A stretch of 64,000 nt of DNA from positions 1 through 64,000 of the forward strand of contig DASTAY010000035.1 in the NCBI GenBank assembly GCA_035712345.1, given 5' to 3'. The stretch's first letter is position 1. Each line of letters opens with the position of its first letter. The notes beneath the pieces were generated by a model. It was not told the DNA's origin and searched no databases. It saw only the letters and a list, made by a program, of their open reading frames with translations. The translations under genes were made by a program, and so were the position numbers. Source of the stretch: VRUE01 sp035712345. Lineage in GTDB: Bacteria; Actinomycetota; Thermoleophilia; Solirubrobacterales; 70-9. Positions 14,699 through 23,211 of this stretch are shown one piece after another.

Positions 14699-15619
14699 AT
14701 GAGCGCCCTGCCGAGCAGCGTCCGCATCCGCGAGGTCGGGCCGCGCGACGGCTTCCAGAACGAGCCGGAGACGATCCCCACGGCGGAGAAGGTGCGCCTG
14801 ATCGACCTGCTCTCGGCGAGCGGGCTGAAGCGGCTCGAGGTGACCTCGTTCGTGCGGCCGGACGTGATCCCGCAGCTGGCCGACGCGGAGGAGGTGCTGG
14901 CCGCCGTGCAGCGGCGCGAGGGCGTCTCCTTCTCGGTGCTGATCCCCAACGAGCGGGGCCTCGGGCGGGCGCTGGGGCTGCGCGAGCGCTTCGATGAGAT
15001 CAACGTCTTCGTCTCCGCCTCGGAGACCCACAACCGCAAGAACGTCAACAGCTCGATCGAGGACTCGCTGGCCGGGCTCGAGCGCACGCTGGCGAGCGCG
15101 GGCGAGGCCGGGCTGCGCCGCGAGGGGGTGATCTCGACCTCCTTCGGCTGTCCCTACGAGGGCGAGGTGTCGCCCGAGCGCGTGTTCGCGATCGCCGAGC
15201 GGCTCGCCGCGGCGGGTTGCGCCGAGATCGGCTTCGGCGACACGACCGGGATGGCCAACCCGCTCCAGGTCGGCGAGTTCTTCGCCGCCGCGCGCGAGCG
15301 CCTCGCCGGGGTCGAGCTGACCGCGCACTTCCACAACACCCGCGGCCAGGGGCTCGCCAACGTGCTCGCCGCCCTGGAGCAGGGCGTCGATTCCTTCGAG
15401 TCGAGCTTCGGCGAGCTCGGCGGCTGCCCGGTGCCGCCGGGGGCGACCGGCAACGTCGCGACCGAGGACGTGGTCTCGATGCTGCATGAGATGGGGATCG
15501 AGACCGGGGTGGAGCTGCCGCGCCTGCTGGAGGCCGCACGCGCCGCCCAGGAGGCGCTAGGCCGCCCCCTGGGAGCCCACCTGCTCACGGCCGGCCCGGT
15601 CGACTGGCATCGCGGGTAG
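14699..15619 (+). CDS. Hydroxymethylglutaryl-CoA lyase
   Basis: A 306-residue TIM-barrel enzyme of the HMGL/DRE family: IREVGPRDGFQNE at the N-terminus, SASETHNRKN, the GDTTGMANP strand and HFHNTRGQGLAN with metal-binding histidines, and the flexible GGCPVPPGATGN cysteine loop. It cleaves HMG-CoA to acetoacetate and acetyl-CoA, the last step of leucine breakdown. The neighbours fit: a biotin-dependent carboxyltransferase and acetoacetyl-CoA ligase follow. Confidence 0.9.
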   Translation: MSALPSSVRIREVGPRDGFQNEPETIPTAEKVRLIDLLSASGLKRLEVTSFVRPDVIPQLADAEEVLAAVQRREGVSFSVLIPNERGLGRALGLRERFDEINVFVSASETHNRKNVNSSIEDSLAGLERTLASAGEAGLRREGVISTSFGCPYEGEVSPERVFAIAERLAAAGCAEIGFGDTTGMANPLQVGEFFAAARERLAGVELTAHFHNTRGQGLANVLAALEQGVDSFESSFGELGGCPVPPGATGNVATEDVVSMLHEMGIETGVELPRLLEAARAAQEALGRPLGAHLLTAGPVDWHRG

Positions 15620-15630
15620 GAGCGACGTGA

Positions 15631-15676
15631 CGTATCCGACTTTGACCACACTCTGGTGGGGTGAAAGTCGGATACG
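15631..15676. repeat. Intergenic hairpin
   Basis: CGTATCCGACTTT at 15631-15643 pairs exactly with AAAGTCGGATACG at 15664-15676 around a 20 nt loop that contains a further CCAC/GTGG pair. It lies between HMG-CoA lyase and the carboxylase gene. There is no T-run; it could be an RNA structure in the carboxylase leader or a terminator. Confidence 0.7.
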
Positions 15677-15708
15677 CGAATCAGTCTCTGCCGAATAGGC
15701 TGCCCGCC

Positions 15709-17229
15709 GTGACGGATTTCGAGCAGGCGCTCGCGGCGGCGCTGGCCGGCGGGCCGCAGCGCCACCACGAGAAGACCGAGGAGCAGGGCAAGCTGCCGGT
15801 GCGCGAGCGCGTCGCCCGACTCGTCGACGCGGGCTCCTTCGCCGAGGAGGCGCTGCTCGCCAACTGGAACGAGGAGGGGCTCGGCGCCGACGGCGTCCTC
15901 ACCGGCCTGGCCACGATCGACGGCCGCCGCGTCGCGCTGATGGCCAACGACCCGACCGTCAAGGCGGGCTCCTGGGGGCCGAAGACGGTCGAGAAGATCC
16001 TCCGCGTCCAGGAGCGCGCGCTCTCGCTGCAGGTGCCGATGGTCTACCTGGTGGACTCGGCCGGGGCGCGTATCACCGACCAGGTGCAGATGTTCCCGGG
16101 GCGGCGCGGCGCCGGGCGGATCTTCCACAACGAGGTGCGGCTCTCCGGCCAGGTGCCGCAGGTCTGCCTGCTGTTCGGCCCGAGCGCCGCCGGCGGCGCC
16201 TACATCCCGGCTTTCTGCGACGTCGTGATCATGCGCGAGGGCAATGCCTCGATGTACCTGGGCTCGCCACGGATGGCCGAGATGGTGATCGGCGAGAAGG
16301 TGACGCTGGAGGAGATGGGCGGGGCGAAGATGCATACCGGCGTCTCGGGCTGCGGCCACTTCCTGGTCAAGTCCGACGAGGAGGCGATCGACCTCGCCAA
16401 GCGCTACCTCGGCTACATGCCCGGGAACTGGCGCGAGGCGCCGTCGGCTGCTGCGCCCGTGGCGCCCGCCTCCGACGCCGCGATCGAGGAGATCGTCCCC
16501 GCCGACGAGAACCGGCCCTTCGACATGCGCGAGCTGCTCGACGTCCTACTCGATGCAGAGTCTTTTCTCGAAGTCCACAAGCGCTGGGCGAAAGAGCTGA
16601 TCGTCGGCTACGGGCGGCTCGACGGGCGCGTCGTCGGCGTCGTCGCCAACCAGCCGCGCCAGAAGGGCGGCGTCCTCTTCGTCGACTCGGCCGACAAGGC
16701 GGCGCGCTTCATCCAGACCTGCAACGCCTTCAACGTGCCGCTGCTCTTCCTCGCCGACGTGCCCGGCTTCATGATCGGCACCGCGGTCGAGCGCCAGGGG
16801 ATCATCCGCCACGGCGCGAAGATGATCAGCGCCGTCTCCGAAGCGACCGTGCCGAAGCTCAGCGTCATCGTCCGCAAGGCCTACGGCGCCGGGCTCTACG
16901 CGATGGCCGGGCCGGCCTTCGAGCCCGACTGCTGCATCGCCCTGCCGAGCGCCTCGATCGCCGTGATGGGCCCCGAGGCGGCGATCAACGCCGTCTTCTA
17001 CAACCAGATCCAGGCGATCGACGACGAGGGGGAGAGGGCCGAGTTCGTCGCCCGCAAGCGCGAGGAATACGCGGCCGACATCGACATCCTCCACCTCGCC
17101 TCGGAGATGGTTGTCGACGCGGTCGTCGAGCCGGGTGACCTGCGCGCCGAGCTGATCCGTCGCTTCGCCTACGCCACGAGCAAGGACCGCGCCTTCGCCG
17201 CTCGCCGCAACCCGGTCACGCCCGCATAG
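15709..17229 (+). CDS. Acyl-CoA carboxylase carboxyltransferase (beta) subunit
   Basis: A 506-residue crotonase-fold carboxyltransferase with the two-domain layout: GPSAAGGAYIPAFCDVVIM in the N domain and PGFMIGTAVERQGIIRHGAK and KAYGAGLYAMAGPAFEPD in the C domain. The closest types are methylcrotonyl-CoA or propionyl-CoA carboxylase beta subunits. Its place after HMG-CoA lyase favours 3-methylcrotonyl-CoA (leucine breakdown). No biotin carboxylase/BCCP subunit is nearby. The GTG at 15709 is used because upstream codons lie in the hairpin at 15631-15676. Confidence 0.88.
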   Translation: MTDFEQALAAALAGGPQRHHEKTEEQGKLPVRERVARLVDAGSFAEEALLANWNEEGLGADGVLTGLATIDGRRVALMANDPTVKAGSWGPKTVEKILRVQERALSLQVPMVYLVDSAGARITDQVQMFPGRRGAGRIFHNEVRLSGQVPQVCLLFGPSAAGGAYIPAFCDVVIMREGNASMYLGSPRMAEMVIGEKVTLEEMGGAKMHTGVSGCGHFLVKSDEEAIDLAKRYLGYMPGNWREAPSAAAPVAPASDAAIEEIVPADENRPFDMRELLDVLLDAESFLEVHKRWAKELIVGYGRLDGRVVGVVANQPRQKGGVLFVDSADKAARFIQTCNAFNVPLLFLADVPGFMIGTAVERQGIIRHGAKMISAVSEATVPKLSVIVRKAYGAGLYAMAGPAFEPDCCIALPSASIAVMGPEAAINAVFYNQIQAIDDEGERAEFVARKREEYAADIDILHLASEMVVDAVVEPGDLRAELIRRFAYATSKDRAFAARRNPVTPA

Positions 17230-17278
17230 ACGATTGGTCATTTGTACCCCCTATATGGGGTACAAATGACCAATCGTC
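17229..17278. repeat. Perfect 50 bp palindrome between convergent genes
   Basis: 22 bp arms (GACGATTGGTCATTTGTACC then CC, and the exact reverse complement) with the 6 nt loop CTATAT. It touches the stop codon of the carboxylase gene on the left (TAG 17227-17229) and includes two of the three bases of the ligase stop on the right (17277-17279). It is probably a bidirectional terminator. Its sequence is unrelated to the repeated hairpins at 20115, 28227 and 40083. Confidence 0.8.
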
Positions 17279-19253
17279 AATCAAGTGTCGCGGCCAGCTG
17301 CGTGAAGTAGTCGAGCGCTGCGGGATTGGCCAGCGAGTCGCGGCTGGCCGCCTTCTCGGGGGGCGTTCCCATGAGGATTCGCTTGACGGGGACCTCGAGC
17401 ACCTTGCCGCTCAGCGTACGGGGGACCTCGGCGATCGCGTAGACCTCGTCGGGGACGTGGCGCGGCGAGCACTGCTCGCGCACCCGCTTGGCGATCTCGC
17501 GGCGCAGCCCGTCGTCCAAATCGGTCCCCTCGCGGAGGACGACGAAGAGCGGCATCCAGCCCTCGGTGTCGGGACGGGGGATGTCGACCACCAGCGCGTC
17601 GACGATCGCGTCGACGCCGAGCACGGCGCGATAGATCTCGCTCGTGCCCATGCGGATGCCGGAGCGGTTGATCGTCGAGTCGGAGCGGCCGTAGATCACG
17701 GCGGTGCCGCGCGAGGTGATTTCGAGCCAGTCGCCGTGCCGCCAGACGCCCGGATAGCGCTCGAAGTAGGCCTCGGCGTAGCGGCTGCCGTCCTCGTCGC
17801 CCCAGAAGCGGACCGGCATCGAGGGCATCGGCTCGGTGACGACGAGCTCGCCGACTTCGTCGATCACCGGGTTGCCGTCCTCGTCCCAGGCCTCGACCGC
17901 GGCGCCCAGCGCCCGCGCCTGCAGCTCGCCGCGGTAGACCGGCAGCAGCGGCGTGCCGCCGACGAAGGCGGTGCAGAGGTCGGTGCCGCCGCTGGTCGAG
18001 AAGAGCCAGGTATCCGCGCCGAGCTGCTCGTAGATCCAGTCGAAGCCCTCGGGTGAGAGCGGCGAGCCGGTCGAGCCGACCGCCCCCAGCCGGCTGAGGT
18101 CGCGGCCGGTGCCGGGCTCGACGCCCGCCTTCATGCAGGCGGCGATGTAGGAGGCGCTGGTGCCGAACATCGTCACCCTGGCGCGCGCCGCCAGCTCCCA
18201 GAGGACGGTCATGTCGGGATAGCCGGGGTTGCCGTCGTAGAGGACGATCGCGGCGCGGGTCAGCAGGCCCGAGACGAGGAAGTTCCACATCATCCAGCCC
18301 GTCGTCGTGAACCAGAAGAGGCGATCGCCGGGGTGGGCGTCGACGTGCAGGTGGAGCTTCTTCAGGTGCTCGAGCAGGATGCCGCCCTGGCCCTGGACGA
18401 TCGCCTTCGGCAGGCCGGTGGTGCCGGAGGAGTAGAGGACCCAGAGCGGGTGGTCGAAGGGGACGCGCTCGAAGGCGAGCTCGGCACCCTCGCCGGCGGC
18501 GAGCAGCTCGTTCCAGCTCGTCGTGTCGCGCAGGGGGGAGAGGTCGGGCTCGGGGTCGAGGTAGGGGAGGACGACCGTGCGCGCCAGGCTCGGCATCGCC
18601 GCCTGCAGCTCGGCGACGGTCTCGCGGCGGTCGAAGTCCTTGCCGCCGTAGCGGTAGCCGTCGACCGCGAAGAGCACTTTGGGCTCGATCTGGGCGAAGC
18701 GGTCGATCACGCTGGCCGGGCCGAAGTCCGGCGAGCAGCTCGACCAGACGGCGCCGATCGAGGCGCCGGCGAGGAAGGCGACGATCGCCTCCGGGATGTT
18801 CGGCAGGTAGGCGACGACTCGGTCGCCCGGGCCGACCCCGAGCCCGCGCAGCGCCGCGGCGACGGCGGCCACCTGGGCGCGCAGCTCGCCCCAGCTCAGC
18901 TCGCCGAGCTCGCGCAGCTCCGAGGCGTGCAAGATCGCCGTCTCGGCATCGTCCTTGCCCGCGAAGACGTGCTCGGCGTAGTTCAGGCTGGCGCCGGAGA
19001 ACCACTCGGCGCCGGGCATCTCGCGGCTGCCGAGCACGCGGTCGTAGCCGCCGCCGGCCTGCACCTCGAAGAAGTCCCAGATCGAGGACCAAAAGCCCTC
19101 CAGGTCGTCGACCGACCAGCGCCAGAGCTCGTCGTAGCCGTCGAGCTCGAGCCCGCGCTCGGCCGCCAGCCAGCGCATGTACTCCGTCATCCGCGCCCGC
19201 TCGACCAGCTCGGCGGACGGCTCCCAGAGCTTCTCGGGGGGTTGCGCGCTCAC
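17277..19253 (-). CDS. Acetoacetate-CoA ligase
   Basis: A 658-residue ANL-superfamily adenylating enzyme. The A-motif is YSSGTTGLPKAIVQGQGG, with WFTTTGWMMWNFLVSGLL, GDWLEITSRGTAVIYGRSD and the C-terminal lysine in RTLSGKVLEVPVKR. The N-terminal cap (PPEKLWEPSAELVERARMTEYMRW) is typical of acetoacetyl-CoA synthetases. It converts acetoacetate, CoA and ATP to acetoacetyl-CoA, the logical step after HMG-CoA lyase. It starts at GTG 19253, overlapping the upstream metallo-hydrolase stop. Confidence 0.92.
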   Translation of the reverse strand: MSAQPPEKLWEPSAELVERARMTEYMRWLAAERGLELDGYDELWRWSVDDLEGFWSSIWDFFEVQAGGGYDRVLGSREMPGAEWFSGASLNYAEHVFAGKDDAETAILHASELRELGELSWGELRAQVAAVAAALRGLGVGPGDRVVAYLPNIPEAIVAFLAGASIGAVWSSCSPDFGPASVIDRFAQIEPKVLFAVDGYRYGGKDFDRRETVAELQAAMPSLARTVVLPYLDPEPDLSPLRDTTSWNELLAAGEGAELAFERVPFDHPLWVLYSSGTTGLPKAIVQGQGGILLEHLKKLHLHVDAHPGDRLFWFTTTGWMMWNFLVSGLLTRAAIVLYDGNPGYPDMTVLWELAARARVTMFGTSASYIAACMKAGVEPGTGRDLSRLGAVGSTGSPLSPEGFDWIYEQLGADTWLFSTSGGTDLCTAFVGGTPLLPVYRGELQARALGAAVEAWDEDGNPVIDEVGELVVTEPMPSMPVRFWGDEDGSRYAEAYFERYPGVWRHGDWLEITSRGTAVIYGRSDSTINRSGIRMGTSEIYRAVLGVDAIVDALVVDIPRPDTEGWMPLFVVLREGTDLDDGLRREIAKRVREQCSPRHVPDEVYAIAEVPRTLSGKVLEVPVKRILMGTPPEKAASRDSLANPAALDYFTQLAATLD

Positions 19254-20086
19254 CCGCCGGTGCGGGCCGCGCCGGCCTCTGCCCGCTCGCGCGCCAGGTA
19301 GTGCGGGTCGTGTGAGCAGATCAGGTCGACTTCCTCGCCGTGGCGGGCGACCAGCTCGCGCAGGCGCTCGCGGTTGCGCTTGCGGGCCCTGTTGTCGGCG
19401 GCGTTGAGGTTCTGGAAGAAGGTCAGCCCGGACGGGCATCGGGCGGGGGTCTCGACCTCGCCGTGGTTGAAGTAGGCGTCCCCGCAGTGCAGCAGCCAGC
19501 CGTCCTCGCCGCGCAGGGCGACGCCGGTGTGGCCGCGTGAGTGGCCGAAGAGCGGCACCAGCACGATCTCCGTGTCGAGGCCGGGCAGGATGCGGATGCT
19601 CTCGAAGCCGAGCCAGTCGTCGCCGCCAGCCTGGTGGCGGACCCAGCGCGGCCCGTGGCGCCAGTGCGGCCCGAGGTAGCGCATCCTGTCCTTCAGCGGC
19701 GGGTTCAGCGCGGCGTCGAGCTCAGTCGAGTGGACGTGGACCTCGGCGTCCGGGAAGTCCGGCAGGCCCCCGGAGTGGTCGGGGTCGAGGTGGGTGATGA
19801 CGATGTGACGTACGTCGCCGGCCGCGAAGCCGAGTCTCTCGAGCTGCTTCAGCGCGGTCGTCTCGACCCTTGGTTCGGCGTTCATCAGGCGCTCGACGCC
19901 GAGTCGTCGCGGGTCGCGCGCATCCTCGATGCCGAAGCCGGTGTCGACCAGGACCAACCCGTCTCCGCTCTCGATCGCAAGGCAGTGGCAGACGATCTGG
20001 CCCTTCTCCAGCCAGCCGCCCTCGCCGTTGATCAGCCGCCTCCCGTGGGGGCACAGCGATCCGCAGTTGAGGTGGTGGACCCTCAT
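19250..20086 (-). CDS. MBL-fold metallo-hydrolase (N-acyl homoserine lactonase-like)
   Basis: A 278-residue metallo-beta-lactamase fold enzyme with the metal motif THLDPDHSGG, a second metal ligand in GHSRGHTGVAL and the Asp of HCGDAYF. The opening NCGSLCPHG and the LVDTGFG strand match lactonase/GlyII-like groups. Quorum-quenching activity is possible but unproven. It is coupled to the acetoacetate-CoA ligase gene, so it may instead act on a CoA-pathway ester or lactone. Confidence 0.8.
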   Translation of the reverse strand: MRVHHLNCGSLCPHGRRLINGEGGWLEKGQIVCHCLAIESGDGLVLVDTGFGIEDARDPRRLGVERLMNAEPRVETTALKQLERLGFAAGDVRHIVITHLDPDHSGGLPDFPDAEVHVHSTELDAALNPPLKDRMRYLGPHWRHGPRWVRHQAGGDDWLGFESIRILPGLDTEIVLVPLFGHSRGHTGVALRGEDGWLLHCGDAYFNHGEVETPARCPSGLTFFQNLNAADNRARKRNRERLRELVARHGEEVDLICSHDPHYLARERAEAGAARTGG

Positions 20087-20114
20087 CCCGCGGCGCAGTC
20101 TAGTCGCGAGCCGC

Positions 20115-20169
20115 CGATGCGCCGTAGAGGTTTGGTCCTATATGCGGACCAAACCTCTACGGCGCATCG
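20115..20169. repeat. Repeated perfect hairpin, copy H1
   Basis: 24 bp arms (CGATGCGCCGTAGAGGTTTG then GTCC, and its exact reverse complement) around a 7 nt loop. The 20 bp CGCCGTAGAGGTTTGGTCC-type arm also occurs at 28227-28271 and 40083-40127. It lies between the metallo-hydrolase start and tRNA-Leu(CAA), so here it is not a terminator for the gene on its left. Confidence 0.88.
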
Positions 20170-20194
20170 CTTCTCGGTCTATCGTTCGCCGCGC

Positions 20195-20278
20195 GCCGGA
20201 GTGGCGGAATTGGCATACGCGATCGACTCAAAATCGATTGCCCTTACGGGCTTGTGGGTTCGAGTCCCACCTCCGGCA
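20195..20278 (+). tRNA. tRNA-Leu (anticodon CAA)
   Basis: 84 nt with acceptor stem GCCGGAG/CTCCGGC, a long variable arm of class II type, anticodon loop CTCAAAA (anticodon CAA) and T-loop GGTTCGAGTCC. CCA is not encoded. Confidence 0.95.
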
Positions 20279-20279
20279 T

Positions 20280-20383
20280 CCTGACGGCGGCGGACCGGCG
20301 CGGTGCGGCGTCCTCGGTCGGCCAAATAGCGCTGCTATTCGGCCTCCCTGCGTCCTTGCCCCGCTTGGTCCGGCGCCGTCAGG
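20280..20383. repeat. Dispersed palindromic repeat, copy 2
   Basis: The core matches copy 1 (171-272) at 67 of 68 aligned bases, including the 25 nt central hairpin. Its outer arms are CCTGACGGC/GCCGTCAGG instead of TGGCG/CGCCA, still self-complementary. It starts two bases after tRNA-Leu(CAA) and stops two bases before the next gene's stop codon. Confidence 0.88.
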
Positions 20384-20385
20384 GC

Positions 20386-20910
20386 TTACGCCGGCTGGGG
20401 GGCGCCGGCGCCGTAGTCCTCGCCGGAGCCGAGCGGGCGCTCCTCCTCGACGTGCCAGTCCTGGCTGAAGCCGTAGAAGCAGGCGACGACGAGGAGGATC
20501 TGGACCAGCAGCATGATCAGCACCAGCACGCCGATCAGCGAGACCGGGATCAGCGCCGCGTCGAAATCGGCCTTGTCGCGAGCGAACCAGCTGTTGGCGC
20601 CGACCGCGCAGAAGATCGCGAGGATGGTCGAGAGCGACGCGGCCACCGGCAGGATACCGCGGCTCCAGCGCACGACCAGGAAGGAGAAGAAGGCGTAGAG
20701 GATCGCGAAGATCAGGCAGACGATCCCCATCGCCGCGCCGCCGTTGATCAACGAGAAGCCGGCGATCGTCACGATTCCGGCGAGCACGGCCGTGGCCAGC
20801 ATCAGGAAGGCGATCACGAACTTCGTCGTGACCACGTCGGCCTTCTCCCGATTCGGGTGCCAGAGCTCGTACCCCGGCGTTACCTCTCCTACCGCCACGC
20901 TGACGATCAT
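20386..20910 (-). CDS. Membrane protein of unknown function (4 predicted TM segments)
   Basis: A 174-residue protein with four hydrophobic segments: about residues 30-52 (FVIAFLMLATAVLAGIVTIA), 57-77, 86-106 and 122-147. It ends in an acidic/Gly-rich cytoplasmic tail (HVEEERPLGSGEDYGAG). No catalytic motif is seen. It is alone between tRNA genes and convergent with tRNA-Leu(CAA). Confidence 0.7.
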   Translation of the reverse strand: MIVSVAVGEVTPGYELWHPNREKADVVTTKFVIAFLMLATAVLAGIVTIAGFSLINGGAAMGIVCLIFAILYAFFSFLVVRWSRGILPVAASLSTILAIFCAVGANSWFARDKADFDAALIPVSLIGVLVLIMLLVQILLVVACFYGFSQDWHVEEERPLGSGEDYGAGAPQPA

Positions 20911-20968
20911 AGAATCTATGAGCGACGATGCGGCATTGACCGCGCGTTAAGCGCCGGACGGCGCACGA

Positions 20969-21053
20969 GCGGGCGTGGCGGAATTTGGTATACGCGCCAG
21001 GTTTAGGTCCTGGTGGGCTTCGGCCCGTGGGGGTTCAAGTCCCTCCGCCCGCA
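20969..21053 (+). tRNA. tRNA-Leu (anticodon TAG)
   Basis: 85 nt class II tRNA: acceptor GCGGGCG/CGCCCGC, anticodon stem CCAGG/CCTGG with loop TTTAGGT (anticodon TAG), long variable arm, T-loop GGTTCAAGTCC. CCA is not encoded. Confidence 0.95.
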
Positions 21054-21069
21054 TAGAATCGATTCCCTC

Positions 21070-21143
21070 GGGGCAGTGGCCCAACTGGCTAAGGCACCGG
21101 TCTCCAAAACCGGCGATTCCAGGTTCGAGTCCTGGCTGCCCCG
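21070..21143 (+). tRNA. tRNA-Trp (anticodon CCA)
   Basis: 74 nt: acceptor GGGGCAG/CTGCCCC, anticodon stem CCGGT/ACCGG with loop CTCCAAA (anticodon CCA), T-loop GGTTCGAGTCC, discriminator G. It follows tRNA-Leu(TAG) by 16 bases, so the two are probably co-transcribed. Confidence 0.95.
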
Positions 21144-21621
21144 CTCGATTCGCTTGGCTCTGTAGGCTGCATTCCCGCTCATGATGCGGGATTGCAGCGC
21201 GGCCGACTCGGACTGGCCCAGAGGTCAACGGAGGTCAGCGAAATCAAAAAAAGGCTGTTTTCGCCCCCTTTCATTCCCCTAGACATTCCCCTGAGGCGTG
21301 GGCCGGGTCCGCCAAATAGCTGCGTGGGGAGATCCCGCCGCGCATAAGAAAGCTCCCAACGGCGTGCAGCGTGCGCAGGCGGACTTCGAGCGAGAACGGG
21401 TGCGGCTTCGCAGGCAGCGCGCCGACTCGCGGAAGCTCTTCACAGATTGTCGTGGCGGCGTCGACCAGCAAGTTCCCAAAACAACGACGCACGCGGATCC
21501 GCCTTCATCGGATCGGTGAACGTGGACCACTCCGAGGGGTCCAGATATGCCCGAGCGGTCGCCCCGTAAAAGAGACTCGGTCGCTCGCCGACGTGCAGTT
21601 GGGAAGGTCCTGGACGTCGGG
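21144..21621. other. Gene-poor, lower-GC stretch downstream of tRNA-Trp
   Basis: 478 bases with no convincing gene. An A-run and T/C-rich tract near 21246-21275 could end the tRNA transcript. The minus strand at about 21271-21390 reads like a decayed integrase C-terminus (a LMRGGISPRSYLADPAHAS-like stretch), but the catalytic residues are missing. Base composition is clearly less GC-rich than the flanks. Confidence 0.4.
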
Positions 21622-23211
21622 TTAAGGTGATGATTGAGCGCGAGTGCGATCGTAGAAGAGCTCGACCTCTTTTTTAAACACTTCGAGCGCAACGTTGCGC
21701 TTTTGCCAGGGGGAGAACACCGTCAACGCGGGGCTGATGTGGCCGATGCCTTCCCAGAGGTTGCGATGGGCGCGGTCGAGCGCCTCGCGGGAATCTCGGT
21801 GTTCTGCCTCAGCGATCAGGACTGCTGCCTGACGAAGTGCGATGGTTCGGGGCTCACGATGACTATCGGCCTCCGCGATCAACTCCCGCAGAAGCGATTC
21901 GTACTCATCCTCGGCAACGGAGTCCCCCTTGGCCCAGGCCGCCTGCGCCCGCCCGAACCGGGCCCACAGGTGATCGCCCCCTCGGCTGAAGTGCGCTATC
22001 GCTTGGTCAAGGCACTTCCTGTCGATGTCGCTCAGGGGTTCCGATGGCGCGCGTTCCTGGGGAGACAGCCGCGCGCTCCACAGCCATAACTCTCCAAGCG
22101 TCTCCTCGCAATACCGGCGCTCGTCTGCGAACTCCCTGCGGGTTGCGGTCAACGGCTTTATCAGTTTTTCGAGGTCGTCCACGAATTCTTGGATCGACGG
22201 TCGGCGGTCGTCCACGGGGATCTGTTCGGAGGCCCTGTCGAAGAACCGCGTTTGAATCTCAATGCGACTGAGCTCATAGTGCTGGGCGCGACTTTTGTCG
22301 GTCAGATGCCGGTCTCGGGCCTGGCAGAATGCCTCGGCGGCTCGTTTGAATTCGCCGACGTTGTTGGACTCATAGCCAGCCCAGAAGAGGGCGAGAGCCG
22401 AGAGGTCGGGATCATCGTGACCCGCCGCTGCCTCGCGCCAGCTTTCGATTGCCCGTTGCGGGGCAGATCCGAGGTGACGCTCGAAAGCTCTTGCAAAGAG
22501 GCAATGCGGCGTTAGCTTCAGCCCATGGAGGCCAGCGTAGCCTTCGATCCCCCACAGACTGTGGGCAATGTCGGTTAGCTTCTCTCGAAGATAGGGGTCT
22601 CGTACGATTGCCTTGAAATCGTGGACGTCGTGCGCCTCGGAGAGGAGCTCCCGGACTTCACGATCCAAGTCGTGAATGCGCTCATTCGCCTTCTCCTCCA
22701 CGGCTTCGGCCGCACGCTCACTGGCCTGTTTTGCGAGCAACAGCGTGTCATTAACGAGGGTGAGCGTTTCCTGTGAGCCCGTAAGAAAGGCCAGGTGCGA
22801 AGCTCCGGCGCGCTCCTGCGACGCGGTCTCTCCGGCTAAGCCGAGCCGGTGTAGCTCGCCCTGGCGACGCTCGGCACGAAAGGAGGTGACGAGCCCAAGC
22901 GCGCCCCCGGCCGCCAAAAGGCCGACGAGGATGGTCACAGGGATCATCAGCAGCTCGAAGTAGCTTTCCATGTTGTCGTTCTGCTGCTGGACATTCTTGA
23001 GTTCTTCCTGGACCTGGGCAGTGGTTGGTCCACCGGGCGGCGATGCCAAGGTCGCCGCATGCGTTGGCGGCGCCAGTACGGCCAGTATCACCGTAAGGAC
23101 GAGACAAACGCTGATGCCCGCCCGGTGGACAATCTGCGGTTGGCGGTGCACAGCAGCTCGAGATGCATATTGGCACACGATTTTCACAACACCGGCCGCC
23201 TCCCACCACAT
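21622..23211 (-). CDS. Exported or membrane-anchored TPR-like helical protein
   Basis: A 529-residue protein. It has an N-terminal hydrophobic signal (ISVCLVLTVILAVLAPPTHA, ending in an Ala-x-Ala-like site), a Gln/Asn-rich coiled segment and a second TM (MIPVTILVGLLAAGGALGLV). Next comes a long charged coiled coil (RAAEAVEEKANERIHDLDRE), then helical repeats resembling TPRs (ALALFWAGYESNNVGEFKRA). The function is unknown. Base composition is lower in GC than in neighbouring genes, which suggests transfer. The start is uncertain; 23211 is the first Met placed sensibly before the signal. Confidence 0.65.
   Translation of the reverse strand: MWWEAAGVVKIVCQYASRAAVHRQPQIVHRAGISVCLVLTVILAVLAPPTHAATLASPPGGPTTAQVQEELKNVQQQNDNMESYFELLMIPVTILVGLLAAGGALGLVTSFRAERRQGELHRLGLAGETASQERAGASHLAFLTGSQETLTLVNDTLLLAKQASERAAEAVEEKANERIHDLDREVRELLSEAHDVHDFKAIVRDPYLREKLTDIAHSLWGIEGYAGLHGLKLTPHCLFARAFERHLGSAPQRAIESWREAAAGHDDPDLSALALFWAGYESNNVGEFKRAAEAFCQARDRHLTDKSRAQHYELSRIEIQTRFFDRASEQIPVDDRRPSIQEFVDDLEKLIKPLTATRREFADERRYCEETLGELWLWSARLSPQERAPSEPLSDIDRKCLDQAIAHFSRGGDHLWARFGRAQAAWAKGDSVAEDEYESLLRELIAEADSHREPRTIALRQAAVLIAEAEHRDSREALDRAHRNLWEGIGHISPALTVFSPWQKRNVALEVFKKEVELFYDRTRAQSSP

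Noticed and set aside
21301..21330. Third copy of the GGCCAAATAGC repeat
   Set aside because: Only about ten bases match (GCCAAATAGCTGCG) and the flanking arms are absent; chance similarity is more likely.
21271..21492. Integrase remnant next to tRNA-Trp
   Set aside because: Only a short stretch looks integrase-like. No catalytic Arg, HxxR or Tyr is preserved and no direct repeat of the tRNA end is visible, so it is described but not called as a gene.
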